Positions 35,302 to 44,681 of a stretch of 64,000 nucleotides of DNA are shown piece after piece. The stretch is from Cohnella sp. SGD-V74. GTDB taxonomy: Bacteria; Bacillota; Bacilli; Paenibacillales; Paenibacillaceae. Below the pieces are notes generated by a model. That model worked only from the letters and a program-made list of their open reading frames with translations, did not search any database and was not told where the DNA came from. The position numbers and the translations under genes were made by a program. Position 1 is the stretch's first letter, and each line of letters starts with the position of its first letter. The stretch covers positions 1-64,000 of the forward strand of contig NZ_PVYW01000004.1 in the NCBI RefSeq assembly GCF_003001675.1, written 5' to 3'.

Positions 35302-36255
35302 ATGTCAGATTCATTGTTCGTAGGCGTAGATTTGGGCGGAACGTCCATCAAGGTCGGCTTGTGCAACGAGACGGGAGATTTGCTTCGCACGTACGAAGGA
35401 CCTACGCAAGCCTCCGATGGAGCGGATGCCGTTCTGTCCAATATCGCGGCCTATGTGCGGGAGCTCGTTCCTCCGGGAACGGCGGAATGGGAAGCGGTCG
35501 TCGGCGTAGGCATCGGCATTGCCGGGTTCCTCAACATTCCCGAGGGGATTATCAACTTCTCGCCCAACCTTCCGTTCAAGGATGTGCCGGTCAAGGGCAT
35601 CATGGAAGAGAAGCTGGGCAAGCCGGTGAAGATCAACAACGACGCCAACGTCGCCGCTCTCGGCGAAGCATGGGGAGGCGCGGGCAGAGGCGTACGGAAC
35701 TGCGTATGCTACACGCTCGGGACAGGCGTCGGCGGCGGCGTCATACTGAACGACCGGCTGATTGAAGGGGCTTCGGGAATGGCCGGGGAACTGGGCCATA
35801 TCACGATCGTGCCCGATCTTGAGGCGATCCAATGCGGCTGCGGCAGAATGGGCTGTCTGGAGACGGTGTCGTCGGCTACCGGAATCATCCGCATGGCGAA
35901 GGATGCCGTCGCGCGCGGAGACAAGACGTCGCTCGCTCTCGTGGAAGAAGAGTTGACGGCCAAGCACGTTATCGACGCCGCGAAGGAAGGAGACGAGGCG
36001 GCCGCGAGGATCGTCAGCCGGGCGGCCTTCTATCTGGGCAAGTCGATGGCGGTCGTGGCGCTTGTCGTCAATCCTGAGCGCTTCATTATCGGCGGCGGAG
36101 TCAGCAAGGCGGGAGAGTATCTGTTCTCGCAAATTCGCGAAGCCTTCGGCAAGCTGACGCCGGCCAACGCGACGGCCGGAGTGGAGATCGTGGCGGCGGA
36201 GCTCGGCAACAACGCCGGAGTGGTCGGAGCCGCAGGATTGTTCCTTCGGGCATAA
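35302..36255 (+). CDS. glcK: ROK-family glucokinase
   Basis: 317 aa from ATG 35302, 9 nt after ATGAGGTG; GTG 35290 overlaps that site. Phosphorylates free glucose at the 6-OH with ATP. ATP motif VGVDLGGTSIKVGL, catalytic Asp in INNDANVAALGEAWGG, ROK zinc motif CGCGRMGCLETV, and GGGVSKAGEYL. Would serve glucose released inside the cell, for example from maltodextrin brought in by the 52814 operon. Located between trxB and rapZ. Confidence 0.95.
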   Translation: MSDSLFVGVDLGGTSIKVGLCNETGDLLRTYEGPTQASDGADAVLSNIAAYVRELVPPGTAEWEAVVGVGIGIAGFLNIPEGIINFSPNLPFKDVPVKGIMEEKLGKPVKINNDANVAALGEAWGGAGRGVRNCVCYTLGTGVGGGVILNDRLIEGASGMAGELGHITIVPDLEAIQCGCGRMGCLETVSSATGIIRMAKDAVARGDKTSLALVEEELTAKHVIDAAKEGDEAAARIVSRAAFYLGKSMAVVALVVNPERFIIGGGVSKAGEYLFSQIREAFGKLTPANATAGVEIVAAELGNNAGVVGAAGLFLRA

Positions 36256-36307
36256 TTGCAGCAAGGCGCTCGGCTCCGCACGCTTGTGAAGCGGTCCGGG
36301 CGCTTCA

Positions 36308-36316
36308 TGTTATTAT
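36308..36316 (+). promoter_or_regulatory. extended -10 promoter of rapZ
   Basis: TGT-TATTAT 55 nt before the rapZ ATG, with TTGTGA 21 bp upstream (too far for a good -35). Confidence 0.4.
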
Positions 36317-36370
36317 TACTGTCCCGCAGAGGGATGAACGCAATCAAGGCCGCAGGGAGAGGGGTAACGC

Positions 36371-37258
36371 ATGGATACGATAACGACGCAGCCTAGGCTC
36401 GTCATTATAACGGGGATGTCGGGAGCCGGCAAAACGATCGCCGTGCAGAGCTTGGAGGATCTGGGCTTCTTCTGCGTCGATAATTTGCCGCCGGTGCTTA
36501 TTCCGAAGTTTGCGGATTTGATCGACCAGTCGCAAGGCCGAATCGCCAAGGTCGCCTTGGTGATCGATCTGCGCGGGCGAGAGTTCTTCACGGCGCTGTC
36601 CGAATCGCTTAATCATATTCGGGAGCATAACACGATCCACTACGAGATTCTGTTCCTCGACGCGACCGACTCGGTGCTCGTGCAGCGCTACAAGGAGAGC
36701 AGGCGCCGTCACCCGCTGGCGCCGGATGGATTGCCGCTGGACGGGATACACTTGGAGCGTAAGCTGCTCGAAGACTTGAAGGGCTGGGCCAATCAAGTTA
36801 TCGATACGAGCAATCTGAAGCCCGCCGCGCTGAAAGAGAAGATCGTCGCCCGGTTCACGAACATGGATCAGAACAACATTTCGATTAACGTGACGTCGTT
36901 CGGATTCAAGTACGGCGTTCCGATCGACGCCGATCTGATCTTCGACGTTCGCTTTTTGCCGAACCCGCACTATATCGACACGCTTCGCCCGAAAACGGGA
37001 GTCGACCCGGACGTGTACGATTATGTCATGAAGTGGCCGGAGACGCAGACTTTTTTGACGAAGCTGCTCGATATGCTGCAGTTTCTGATCCCGATGTACC
37101 ATAAGGAAGGCAAGAGCCAGATCGTCATCGGTATCGGATGCACGGGAGGCAAGCACAGATCGGTGGCGCTGGCCGAATATTTGGGACGCAGGCTGGGGTC
37201 CAGCGATACGGAATCGGTGCGAGTGAGCCACCGTGACTCCGAACGCGACCGGCATTGA
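36371..37258 (+). CDS. rapZ: RapZ/YvcJ nucleotide-binding protein
   Basis: 295 aa, ATG 36371 (gagaggggtaacgc upstream). Walker [12 protein letters not shown], Walker B-like [11 protein letters not shown], and C-terminal [19 protein letters not shown]. In E. coli RapZ guides RNase E to the GlmZ small RNA; the Bacillus homologue YvcJ hydrolyses GTP and affects competence. The Bacillota role is less defined. Leads the conserved run rapZ-yvcK-whiA-HPr, with a 9-bp gap to yvcK. Confidence 0.95.
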   Translation: MDTITTQPRLVIITGMSGAGKTIAVQSLEDLGFFCVDNLPPVLIPKFADLIDQSQGRIAKVALVIDLRGREFFTALSESLNHIREHNTIHYEILFLDATDSVLVQRYKESRRRHPLAPDGLPLDGIHLERKLLEDLKGWANQVIDTSNLKPAALKEKIVARFTNMDQNNISINVTSFGFKYGVPIDADLIFDVRFLPNPHYIDTLRPKTGVDPDVYDYVMKWPETQTFLTKLLDMLQFLIPMYHKEGKSQIVIGIGCTGGKHRSVALAEYLGRRLGSSDTESVRVSHRDSERDRH

Positions 37259-37267
37259 GGTGAGGGA

Positions 37268-38254
37268 ATGAGCAAAAGACAACCCTCTGCCCGCAAGCCG
37301 CGGATCGTCGTGATCGGCGGAGGCACCGGGCTGTCCGTCATGCTGCGCGGCTTGAAGCGGAAGCCGCTCGACATTACGGCCATCGTCACGGTCGCGGACG
37401 ACGGAGGCAGTTCCGGCATTCTGCGGGAGGAATTGCAGATTCCGCCTCCCGGCGATATCCGCAACGTGCTGACCGCGCTCGCGGATAAGGAGCCTCTCAT
37501 GGCCGAAGTGCTGAAATACAGATTCCAGAACGGGACGGGATTGGCCGGACACAGCCTCGGCAATCTTATCCTGGCGGCGATGACCGACATTACCGGAGAC
37601 TTCGTCACCGGCATAACCGAACTGAGCCGTATTCTCGCCGTCAGGGGACGGGTGCTGCCTGCGGCCAATCAGTCTATCGTGTTGAAGGCGGAGATGGAGG
37701 ACGGTTCGACCGTCGTAGGCGAGTCGGCAATTCCGAAGTCGGGGCTGGCCATCCGGAGGGTGTATCTGGAGCCGCCCGACGTCAAGGCGCTGCCGGAGGC
37801 CGTAGAGGCGCTGCGGGAAGCGGACGCGATACTGATCGGCCCGGGAAGCTTGTACACGAGCATTATCCCGAATCTGCTCGTACCGGAGCTGGCGGAGGCG
37901 ATCGTGGAATCCGATGCGGTCAAGCTGTTCGTCTGCAACGTGATGACCCAGCCCGGCGAGACGGACAACTATTCCGTCAGCGATCATCTGGCCGCCGTTC
38001 ACGCCCATATCGGCCATCATCTTTTTGACTACGTCATCGTGAACGACGGAGAAATTCCCCCGCAGGTGGAGAACCTCTACGCCGAGCAGGGAGCCAAGGC
38101 GGTCCACTTGGACCTGGAGGAGGTTACCCGCCGGGGCTACAAGGTCATCGCGGACAAACTCGTCCTGTTCCGCACTTACTTGCGGCATGACGCGGAGAAA
38201 CTAAGCGAGCACATTTACCAGCTGGTTGATAACTGGATGCTCAGAAAGGGGTGA
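37268..38254 (+). CDS. yvcK: YvcK gluconeogenesis/morphology factor (UDP-GlcNAc binding)
   Basis: 328 aa, ATG 37268 after TGAGGTGAGG. Rossmann-like start [20 protein letters not shown], then [16 protein letters not shown].. [45 protein letters not shown] and [16 protein letters not shown] loop. YvcK homologues bind UDP-GlcNAc and are needed for growth on gluconeogenic carbon and for cell shape. Position between rapZ and whiA is conserved across Bacillota. Confidence 0.95.
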   Translation: MSKRQPSARKPRIVVIGGGTGLSVMLRGLKRKPLDITAIVTVADDGGSSGILREELQIPPPGDIRNVLTALADKEPLMAEVLKYRFQNGTGLAGHSLGNLILAAMTDITGDFVTGITELSRILAVRGRVLPAANQSIVLKAEMEDGSTVVGESAIPKSGLAIRRVYLEPPDVKALPEAVEALREADAILIGPGSLYTSIIPNLLVPELAEAIVESDAVKLFVCNVMTQPGETDNYSVSDHLAAVHAHIGHHLFDYVIVNDGEIPPQVENLYAEQGAKAVHLDLEEVTRRGYKVIADKLVLFRTYLRHDAEKLSEHIYQLVDNWMLRKG

Positions 38255-38261
38255 GAAAGGC

Positions 38262-39197
38262 ATGTCTTTTGCAGCGCAAACGAAAAAGGAGCTCACGATG
38301 CTCGAGAGCGACAGCTGCTGCGAAAGGGCGGAACTGTCGGCGCTGATTCGGATGAACGGTACGATCTCGTTGTCGAACCGCAGGGTCGTGCTGGACATCG
38401 CCACGGAGAATGCCGCGATTTCGCGCCGAATTTACACGTTGCTAAAGCGCCATTTTACGGTCGTCACAGAGCTTTTCGTCCGCAAAAAGATGCGGCTGAA
38501 AAAAAACAACGTCTACGTCGTTCGAATTCCGGCCGGGGCCGAAGCGATCTTGAACGATCTGAGCATCGTCTCGGAAGGATTTCTCTTCCATCCGAGCATT
38601 GACAAGGAGCTCGTCCGTAAATCCTGCTGCAAGAAGGCTTATCTGCGGGGCGCTTTCCTGGCGGGGGGCTCGGTGAACAATCCCGAAGGGTCGTCCTACC
38701 ACCTCGAGATTTCGTCGATGTACGAGGAGCACTGCAAGGCTCTCGTCGACTTGGCGAACAAGTTCCATCTGAACGCCCGGTTCATCGAGCGGAAGAAGGG
38801 TTTTATCCTGTATATCAAGGAAGGCGAGAAGATCATCGAATTTCTGAACATTATCGGCGCGCATCAGGCGCTGTTCAAGTTCGAGGATGTACGCATCATG
38901 CGGGATATGCGCAATTCCGTGAACCGGATCGTCAACTGCGAGACCGCCAATCTGAACAAGACGATCGGAGCCGCGGTTCGGCAGATCGATAACATCAAGC
39001 TCCTGGAGAAGGAAATCGGACTTCACAATCTTCCCGACAAGCTCCGCGAGGTGGCCGAGGTCAGGCTCCAGCACCCGGATATCAACCTCAAGGAAGTCGG
39101 AGATCTGCTGAAAGGCCAGGTCAGCAAATCGGGCGTTAACCATCGGCTCCGCAAGCTCGACGAGTTGGCCGAAAAAATCCGAAACGGCGGGGCATAA
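38262..39197 (+). CDS. whiA: WhiA DNA-binding protein
   Basis: 311 aa from ATG 38262, GAAAGG upstream; begins [14 protein letters not shown]-terminal LAGLIDADG-homing-endonuclease-like fold ([24 protein letters not shown]), C-terminal HTH ([23 protein letters not shown]... [12 protein letters not shown]). Regulates sporulation septation in actinomycetes and division/chromosome segregation in Bacillus. 7 bp after yvcK. Confidence 0.96.
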   Translation: MSFAAQTKKELTMLESDSCCERAELSALIRMNGTISLSNRRVVLDIATENAAISRRIYTLLKRHFTVVTELFVRKKMRLKKNNVYVVRIPAGAEAILNDLSIVSEGFLFHPSIDKELVRKSCCKKAYLRGAFLAGGSVNNPEGSSYHLEISSMYEEHCKALVDLANKFHLNARFIERKKGFILYIKEGEKIIEFLNIIGAHQALFKFEDVRIMRDMRNSVNRIVNCETANLNKTIGAAVRQIDNIKLLEKEIGLHNLPDKLREVAEVRLQHPDINLKEVGDLLKGQVSKSGVNHRLRKLDELAEKIRNGGA

Positions 39198-39224
39198 AGC
39201 GTATGGCGCATTTGTTCATATCAA

Positions 39225-39233
39225 TGTTATAAT
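39225..39233 (+). promoter_or_regulatory. extended -10 promoter of the HPr-family gene
   Basis: TGT-TATAAT, 66 nt before the ATG at 39300; no -35 at suitable spacing. Confidence 0.6.
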
Positions 39234-39299
39234 AATGTAGAACTGGAGCACGGGAGTCCCGACGAGCGGGACGAATTAAAGATAGGGGGTATCCGGTCC

Positions 39300-39569
39300 A
39301 TGACGAGACAGCCGGTAGTCGTTCGGCTTAAAACAGGTCTTCACGCCAGACCGGCGGCACTATTCGTGCAAGAGGCCAATAAATTCTCTTCGGACGTCTT
39401 CGTCGAGAAGGATGAGAAGAAGGTTAACGCGAAGAGCATCATGGGCATTATGAGCCTGGCGATCAGCTCCGGCACGGAGGTCGCGATCAGCGCGGAGGGT
39501 TCGGACGCAGAGCAGGCTGTAACCGCTTTAGTCCAACTCGTGAGCAAAGAAGAACTGGAAAATCAATAA
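39300..39569 (+). CDS. HPr-family phosphocarrier at the crh position, with His15
   Basis: 89 aa, ATG 39300 with AGGGGG about 10 nt upstream. The fold is HPr: TGLHARPAALFVQEANKF with His at residue 15, and Ser46 in NAKSIMGIMSLAI. Gene order (rapZ-yvcK-whiA-this) is that of crh in B. subtilis, but Crh has Gln at position 15 and cannot accept phosphate from enzyme I. This protein keeps both phosphorylation sites, so by sequence it could act both in sugar PTS transport and as HprK substrate/CcpA partner. Whether a separate ptsH exists cannot be seen here. Confidence 0.93.
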   Translation: MTRQPVVVRLKTGLHARPAALFVQEANKFSSDVFVEKDEKKVNAKSIMGIMSLAISSGTEVAISAEGSDAEQAVTALVQLVSKEELENQ

Positions 39570-39582
39570 GATTTTTTGCATG

Positions 39583-39605
39583 AAGCCCCCGTGGAGGGGC
39601 TTTTT
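39583..39605 (+). terminator. terminator of the HPr-family gene
   Basis: aagcccc (39583-39589) / ggggctt (39596-39602), loop cgtgga, five T. Confidence 0.93.
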
Positions 39606-39633
39606 GCGTTTTTAGCGTTTTTGTCCCTGAATG

Positions 39634-39660
39634 TGAAACATTTGTCTATTCGGTTGCGTT
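39634..39660 (+). promoter_or_regulatory. possible ECF-sigma promoter of the SIMPL gene
   Basis: TGAAAC (39634-39639) and CGTT (39657-39660) separated by 17 bp, resembling promoters of envelope-stress ECF sigma factors such as SigW/SigX; 33 nt before the ATG. Confidence 0.4.
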
Positions 39661-39693
39661 AATAAAGACAAACCGATCGAAAGGGGCTTGGTC

Positions 39694-40464
39694 ATGAAAA
39701 AAAGCGCTTTGCAAGTGTTGTCGGTCGTTCTGGCCGCGGCGGTGATTGGATGGTTCGGATTCGTGAAAGGGGAGGGGAACGCGGTGTCCGCAGAAACTTC
39801 GGCTTCGGCCGCCCAAACGGCGCCTTATACGGTAACGGTGGGGGCGAGCGGCTCCGTGATGGTAGAGCCGGACGTCGCCTACCTGCGTCTGGCGGTCGAG
39901 ACGCGCGGGTCGAAAGCGACGGAGGCGCAGCAGGCGAACGCGAAGCAGTTCGCGGGAGTGGAGAAGGTGCTGTACGAGACGTTCGGCATCGCCAAGAAAG
40001 ACGTCACGACGACCGGGTTCGACGTGCAGCCGGAATACAACTATACGGAGAAGGACGGTCGCGTGCTGAAGGGCTATATCGCGGTACATTCGATCCAGGT
40101 GACTTACCGTAAGCTGCCGGACATCGGCAAGCTGTTCGACGCGCTGACGGAGTCCGGAGCGAACCGTCTGGACGGCGTGCAGTTTTCCACCGAGAAGAAG
40201 GAGCAGTATGAGCTGGAAGCGCTCAAGAAGGCGATGCAGAACGCGGCTGCCAAAGCCGGGGTATTGGCGACGTCGGCCAATCGTCAGCTGAAGGGCGTCA
40301 CGAATATCGTGCAGGGCGAAGTGTCGAACAATCCGGTGCTGTATGCCCGCGAACAAGCAAAAGCCGTTATGGCCGATATGGCGGCCGGCAGCGCCCCTTC
40401 CTCGGTACAATCGGGTCAGATCGAGATCAGCACCCAAGTCACCGTTCAATACGAGATGCAATAA
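39694..40464 (+). CDS. exported SIMPL-domain protein
   Basis: 256 aa from ATG 39694 (AAGGGG 7 nt upstream; the in-frame TTG at 39688 is too close). N-terminal signal/anchor (ALQVLSVVLAAAVIGWFGFV), then a SIMPL (DUF541) domain: YTVTVGASGSVMVEPDVAYLRLAVETRG, TTTGFDVQPEYNYTEKDGRVLKGYIAVHSIQVTYR, LDGVQFSTEKKEQYELEALKKAM, ending IEISTQVTVQYEMQ. Family function is poorly known; members are secreted or periplasmic and linked to oxidative or envelope stress. Single-gene unit between two terminators. Confidence 0.9.
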   Translation: MKKSALQVLSVVLAAAVIGWFGFVKGEGNAVSAETSASAAQTAPYTVTVGASGSVMVEPDVAYLRLAVETRGSKATEAQQANAKQFAGVEKVLYETFGIAKKDVTTTGFDVQPEYNYTEKDGRVLKGYIAVHSIQVTYRKLPDIGKLFDALTESGANRLDGVQFSTEKKEQYELEALKKAMQNAAAKAGVLATSANRQLKGVTNIVQGEVSNNPVLYAREQAKAVMADMAAGSAPSSVQSGQIEISTQVTVQYEMQ

Positions 40465-40478
40465 TCGGAGCGCGGCAG

Positions 40479-40544
40479 AGGCCGTCTTGGAAGCTCGGAG
40501 GGTTCTTGCAAGCAAGAGCCCCGGTTTTCGAGGCGGCCTTTTTT
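40479..40544 (+). terminator. branched terminator of the SIMPL gene
   Basis: Outer stem aggccgtct (40479-40487) / aggcggcct (40531-40539), inner gggttcttg/caagagccc hairpin, then six T. Confidence 0.8.
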
Positions 40545-40598
40545 AACGCTTCAGCCTGAAAGTATAAAATCCGCTACCTTATCTGAATCGTCTCCGAC

Positions 40599-40638
40599 AA
40601 AACGCCTTCATCGTCCAGAGGACACCGAAGGCGTTTTT
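40599..40638. terminator. bidirectional terminator between convergent units
   Basis: aaaacgccttc (40599-40609) / gaaggcgtttt (40627-40637), A run before and T run after, between the SIMPL gene (+) and sda (-). Confidence 0.8.
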
Positions 40639-40672
40639 GCTTGGGCTGCTGCGCAGGCGAGTCAGGAAAAAT

Positions 40673-40700
40673 AAAACCGCCCGCCTGAGCCGGCGGGCGG
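40673..40700 (-). terminator. terminator of sda
   Basis: ccgcccgcc / ggcgggcgg (40677-40685, 40692-40700); on the minus strand it is followed by ttttattttt. Confidence 0.85.
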
Positions 40701-40737
40701 GAAGAGTAAGAAGTTATCGCAAAGATGATGGGGTTGT

Positions 40738-40998
40738 TTAGGCTTCTCTATAATGGCTCAATTGACGAATGGAGAGCGCTTCTTCCAGCAGTTCGATGAA
40801 TTCGTGAGACAGATTCATCTTCTTGGCTTCTCTGTAGACTTCCAGCAGATGCTCATCTTTAAGCGGGCGAAGCAAGGATGCTTTATCGCTCAACCGACGA
40901 GCTGCAACCATGTCAACGGGAGTGGAATGCGTTCTCCCTGCTGCGGAAGGGTCCTCGGACGACGTGGCTACAAGGTACGGATACGATCTTTCAGGCAT
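40738..40998 (-). CDS. sda: Sda-type sporulation histidine-kinase inhibitor with N-terminal extension
   Basis: 86 aa, ATG 40998 with GAGAGGA about 8 nt upstream on the minus strand. The C-terminal 40 residues (LKDEHLLEVYREAKKMNLSHEFIELLEEALSIRQL) match the helical hairpin of B. subtilis Sda (46 aa), including the conserved (M)NL..(D/E)FIELLE core. Sda binds KinA and blocks sporulation when replication is disturbed. The first 40-45 residues are extra, polar and unrecognised; an internal ATG (about residue 30) would give a shorter form of 57 aa. 109 bp from the clpP terminator. Confidence 0.85.
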   Translation of the reverse strand: MPERSYPYLVATSSEDPSAAGRTHSTPVDMVAARRLSDKASLLRPLKDEHLLEVYREAKKMNLSHEFIELLEEALSIRQLSHYREA

Positions 40999-41126
40999 AC
41001 ATAATTCCTCTCTTCCAAAGTTCCTAAGAGATAGCTAGAACTGGGTCTAAATGGAATTGTTATATTTAACAGAATAACATGGTTTGGTGGACTAGCAGAG
41101 AGGGCATTCAAAGTTTTGAATTTTTG

Positions 41127-41155
41127 TTGACATACAATTGGAGTTGTGTTATTAG
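41127..41155 (+). promoter_or_regulatory. sigma-A promoter facing the clpP 3' end
   Basis: TTGACA (41127-41132), 17 bp, TATTAG with TGT extended -10. It points rightward into the clpP terminator and clpP antisense strand; no plus-strand gene follows. No clear sda promoter was found on the minus strand in 41000-41110. Confidence 0.45.
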
Positions 41156-41160
41156 AGGGT

Positions 41161-41202
41161 AAAAAAAGCCGTTCATGTCATCTTGGGATGACGCGAACGG
41201 CT
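41161..41202 (-). terminator. terminator of clpP
   Basis: agccgttc (41167-41174) / gaacggct (41195-41202) with inner gtcatc/gatgac; A run 41161-41167 gives the T tail on the minus strand. Confidence 0.9.
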
Positions 41203-41225
41203 TCTTCTTGATGCGGGAGTAACGC

Positions 41226-41810
41226 TTAGTTGACTTTCTCGATGACTTTATCGATCAGACCGTACTCGCAGGCGACCTCGGCATCCATGAAGTTGTCGCG
41301 GTCGGTGTCCTTCTCGATTCTCTCCAGCGGCTGGCCGGTACGTTCGGCCAGAATGCCGTTCAGCTTATCCCGCAGCTTCAGAATTCTGCGAGCGCGGATC
41401 TCGATGTCGCTGGCTTGGCCTTCTGCTCCTCCGAGCGGCTGGTGAATCATCACTTCGCTGTTCGGCAGGGCGAAGCGCTTGCCCTTGGCGCCCGCGGCGA
41501 GCAGGAACGCGCCCATCGACGCGGCCATGCCGACGCAGATTGTGGAGACGTCCGGCTTGATGAACTGCATCGTATCGTATATGGCCATGCCGGCCGTAAT
41601 CGAACCGCCGGGACTGTTGATGTAGAGGTGAATGTCCTTTTCCGGATCTTCGGCCGCCAGGAACAGCAATTGAGCGATGATGGAGTTGGCGACTACGTCG
41701 TTCACCTGCGTGCCCAGAAATACGATTCGATCTTTGAGTAATCGGGAATAGATGTCATATGCCCGTTCTCCTCGATTGGTTTGCTCGACAACCATAGGTA
41801 CAAAACTCAT
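41226..41810 (-). CDS. clpP: ATP-dependent Clp protease proteolytic subunit
   Basis: 194 aa, ATG 41810 with ggaggga upstream. Serine protease chamber subunit: catalytic Ser in [14 protein letters not shown], His in [14 protein letters not shown], Asp in the following [11 protein letters not shown] region; [18 protein letters not shown] oxyanion strand. Works with ClpX/ClpC to degrade misfolded and regulatory proteins. Controlled by the CtsR site and promoter at 41846-41885. Single gene. Confidence 0.98.
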   Translation of the reverse strand: MSFVPMVVEQTNRGERAYDIYSRLLKDRIVFLGTQVNDVVANSIIAQLLFLAAEDPEKDIHLYINSPGGSITAGMAIYDTMQFIKPDVSTICVGMAASMGAFLLAAGAKGKRFALPNSEVMIHQPLGGAEGQASDIEIRARRILKLRDKLNGILAERTGQPLERIEKDTDRDNFMDAEVACEYGLIDKVIEKVN

Positions 41811-41845
41811 GTTTGGCGTCCCTCCTCATGTACTGTGGTTTTCTT

Positions 41846-41874
41846 ATCATAGCGAATCCGAAGACAAAAGTCAA
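41846..41874 (-). promoter_or_regulatory. promoter of clpP
   Basis: Minus strand TTGACT (41874-41869), 17 bp, TATGAT (41851-41846); 35 nt upstream of the clpP ATG. The -35 lies inside the CtsR operator. Confidence 0.85.
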
Positions 41875-41885
41875 AGAAAGTCAAA
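41869..41885. promoter_or_regulatory. CtsR operator
   Basis: AGTCAAAGAAAGTCAAA, an exact match to the CtsR heptad direct repeat (RGTCAAANANRGTCAAA), covering the clpP -35. Confidence 0.9.
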
Positions 41886-41935
41886 GAGGGGTGGCGAAGA
41901 AATTTGCGGTTCTCGGAGCAAGGGGGCGGGGATAC

Positions 41936-41961
41936 AAAAAAACCGGCCTGAAGCCGGCCGG
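41936..41961 (-). terminator. terminator of tRNA-Arg
   Basis: ccggcc (41943-41948) / ggccgg (41956-41961), with an A run 41936-41942 that is a T tail on the minus strand. Confidence 0.75.
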
Positions 41962-41977
41962 CTGATGTAAGCAATAT

Positions 41978-42052
41978 TGGCGCGCCCGTGAGGAATCGAA
42001 CCTCAATCTCAGCCTTCGGAGGGCTGCGTCATATCCGTTGGACCACGGGCGC
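41978..42052 (-). tRNA. tRNA-Arg (CCG)
   Basis: A 75-nt cloverleaf on the minus strand: acceptor GCGCCCG/CGGGCGC, anticodon stem-loop cagcc-ctccgaa-ggctg (anticodon CCG), T loop GGTTCGATTCC and encoded CCA. Stands alone between clpP and cggR. Confidence 0.95.
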
Positions 42053-42148
42053 TCATTAAGTACAGCAAGAGTTATTATAGGCGATAAGACTCTAAAATGC
42101 AAGGGAAAAATCCAGGTTTAATTTTGATGTTTTCGTGTACGGAGCATC

Positions 42149-42177
42149 TTGCAACAAACGTGAAAATTCGCTAAGAT
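42149..42177 (+). promoter_or_regulatory. promoter of the cggR glycolytic operon
   Basis: TTGCAA (42149-42154), 17 bp, TAAGAT (42172-42177), just upstream of the CggR operator. Confidence 0.75.
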
Positions 42178-42183
42178 AGGGGT

Positions 42184-42219
42184 GGGACTTAAAATGATGT
42201 GGTGGGACGTTTTGTGTCC
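42184..42219 (+). promoter_or_regulatory. CggR operator
   Basis: Two direct repeats GGGAC-N6-TGAT and GGGAC-N6-TGTCC, spaced by 5 bp, the same arrangement as the B. subtilis cggR operator. Located right after the -10, so bound CggR would block elongation. Fructose-1,6-bisphosphate relieves binding in the known system. Confidence 0.8.
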
Positions 42220-42282
42220 AACAAAACTATTCGCATCGTTGCCGACGATGACCATTCGGTCTCAGGAGGATAAGCGGAGAGA

Positions 42283-43305
42283 ATGCGAAAAATAATCGAT
42301 ATTCAGAAAAAGCTGCTTCCGGATCTCCTGAAGGTGATGGAGACGAGGTACGATATTTTGCACCGGATCTATCTGGAGGGCACGATCGGCCGGCGTACGC
42401 TGGCGGCGAGCCTGGAGATGACGGAGCGGGTGCTTCGGTCGGAACTGGAGCTGCTCAAGTCCCAAGGGCTGCTGGATACGGCGTCGACAGGAATGACGCT
42501 GACCGCCGGCGGCAGGCAGTTGGTCGAAGAGATGGAGCCGATCGTCAAGGAGCTGTTCGGTTTGTCCGATCTGGAGGACGAGGTTCGCGAAGCTTTCGGG
42601 CTTAAGCGAGTCGTCATCGTTCCCGGAGACTCGGACGAATCCGCTCTCGTCAAGGCGGAACTCGGCAGAGCGGGCAGTCGCGTGCTGCGGGAGAGCCTCT
42701 CCCCGGGCGACGTGGTCGCCGTTATGGGCGGTTCCACGATGGCGCACATGGCCAAGCAATTTTCCGCGCCGTCCCAGATGAAGGACAATTGGTTCGTGCC
42801 GGCAAGAGGCGGACTGGGAGAGAGCGTCGACTACCAGGCGAACACCATCGCTTCGGAGCTGGCCAAACGGGCGGGAGCGCGCTACAGAATGCTGCACGTT
42901 CCGGATCATCTGAGCGAGGAAGCTTATCAGACGATCATGCAGGAGCCGAACGTCAGGGAAGTCGTCGATATGATCCGAGGCGCGCGAATCGTCGTTCACG
43001 GAATCGGGGATGCTGTGACGATGGCCAGACGCCGCAAGCTCAAGGACGAGACGAGAGACGAACTGGTGAAGGACGGGGCGTTGGCGGAAGCCTTCGGATA
43101 TTATTTCGACCGTCACGGCAAAGTCGTGCATCGTATGGCGACGGCCGGGCTCAGGCTCGAAGATATCGAAGCCGCCGAGGTGGTCATCGGAATCGCGGGC
43201 GGCAAGAGCAAAGGAGAAGCGATCGCGTCCGTCATGCGATTCGGACACGACGACGTTCTTGTAACGGACGAAGCGGCGGCGAGAGAAGCGCTCCAGCATA
43301 TTTAA
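42283..43305 (+). CDS. cggR: central glycolytic genes regulator
   Basis: 340 aa, ATG 42283 after AGGAGGATAAGCGGAG. SorC/DeoR-type: N-terminal winged HTH (LEGTIGRRTLAASLEMTERVLRSELELLKSQG), then a sugar-phosphate-binding domain with VVAVMGGSTMAHMA, ARGGLGESVDYQANTIA and GGKSKGEAI. Represses its own operon and gapA-pgk-tpiA-gpmI-eno when fructose-1,6-bisphosphate is low. The operator is directly upstream. Confidence 0.96.
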   Translation: MRKIIDIQKKLLPDLLKVMETRYDILHRIYLEGTIGRRTLAASLEMTERVLRSELELLKSQGLLDTASTGMTLTAGGRQLVEEMEPIVKELFGLSDLEDEVREAFGLKRVVIVPGDSDESALVKAELGRAGSRVLRESLSPGDVVAVMGGSTMAHMAKQFSAPSQMKDNWFVPARGGLGESVDYQANTIASELAKRAGARYRMLHVPDHLSEEAYQTIMQEPNVREVVDMIRGARIVVHGIGDAVTMARRRKLKDETRDELVKDGALAEAFGYYFDRHGKVVHRMATAGLRLEDIEAAEVVIGIAGGKSKGEAIASVMRFGHDDVLVTDEAAAREALQHI

Positions 43306-43361
43306 CGCTCATCGCGAGCTTAAAGCCTGCAATTCGGGTAATCCTTACTTATAGCGGTCTC

Positions 43362-44432
<1,071 letters not shown>

Positions 44433-44452
44433 TTAATCGCAACCCCCTAAAT

Positions 44453-44495
44453 CCCCCTTCCCGAAGGGGGACTCCAAAGGGCTCCGCCCTCTGGA
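44453..44495 (+). repeat. pair of hairpins right after gapA (REP-like)
   Basis: ccccctt-cccg-aaggggg (44453-44470) followed by tccaaagggc-tcc-gccctctgga (44473-44495). GC-rich palindromes of this kind are commonly dispersed in Paenibacillaceae genomes. The first could act as a terminator or 3' stabiliser of the gapA message. Confidence 0.7.
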
Positions 44496-44559
44496 CACCC
44501 GGCGCTGTCGGATGAGTGACAGAGGACGGGGGAGGGGAACGGCCTGCTTGGATCGCTGC

Positions 44560-44588
44560 GTCCCGGATTTGCTCCGCAAACCCGGGAC
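44560..44588 (+). repeat. hairpin in the gapA-pgk spacer
   Basis: gtcccgg-a-tttgc / gcaaa-c-ccgggac with loop tcc: 12 bp with one opposed mismatch. Confidence 0.75.
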
Positions 44589-44681
44589 TACGCTTAACTA
44601 TCGAGCGGGAAGAGCGGCCGCGGGCCGGAAGGGAAGGCCGGTTCTCCTCTGCGCATGACTGCGCTGCTTGAGGAGAGAAGG

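Noticed and set aside
39300..39569. Naming the HPr-family gene crh
   Set aside because: Crh is defined by loss of His15, which is present here, so the symbol was left empty.
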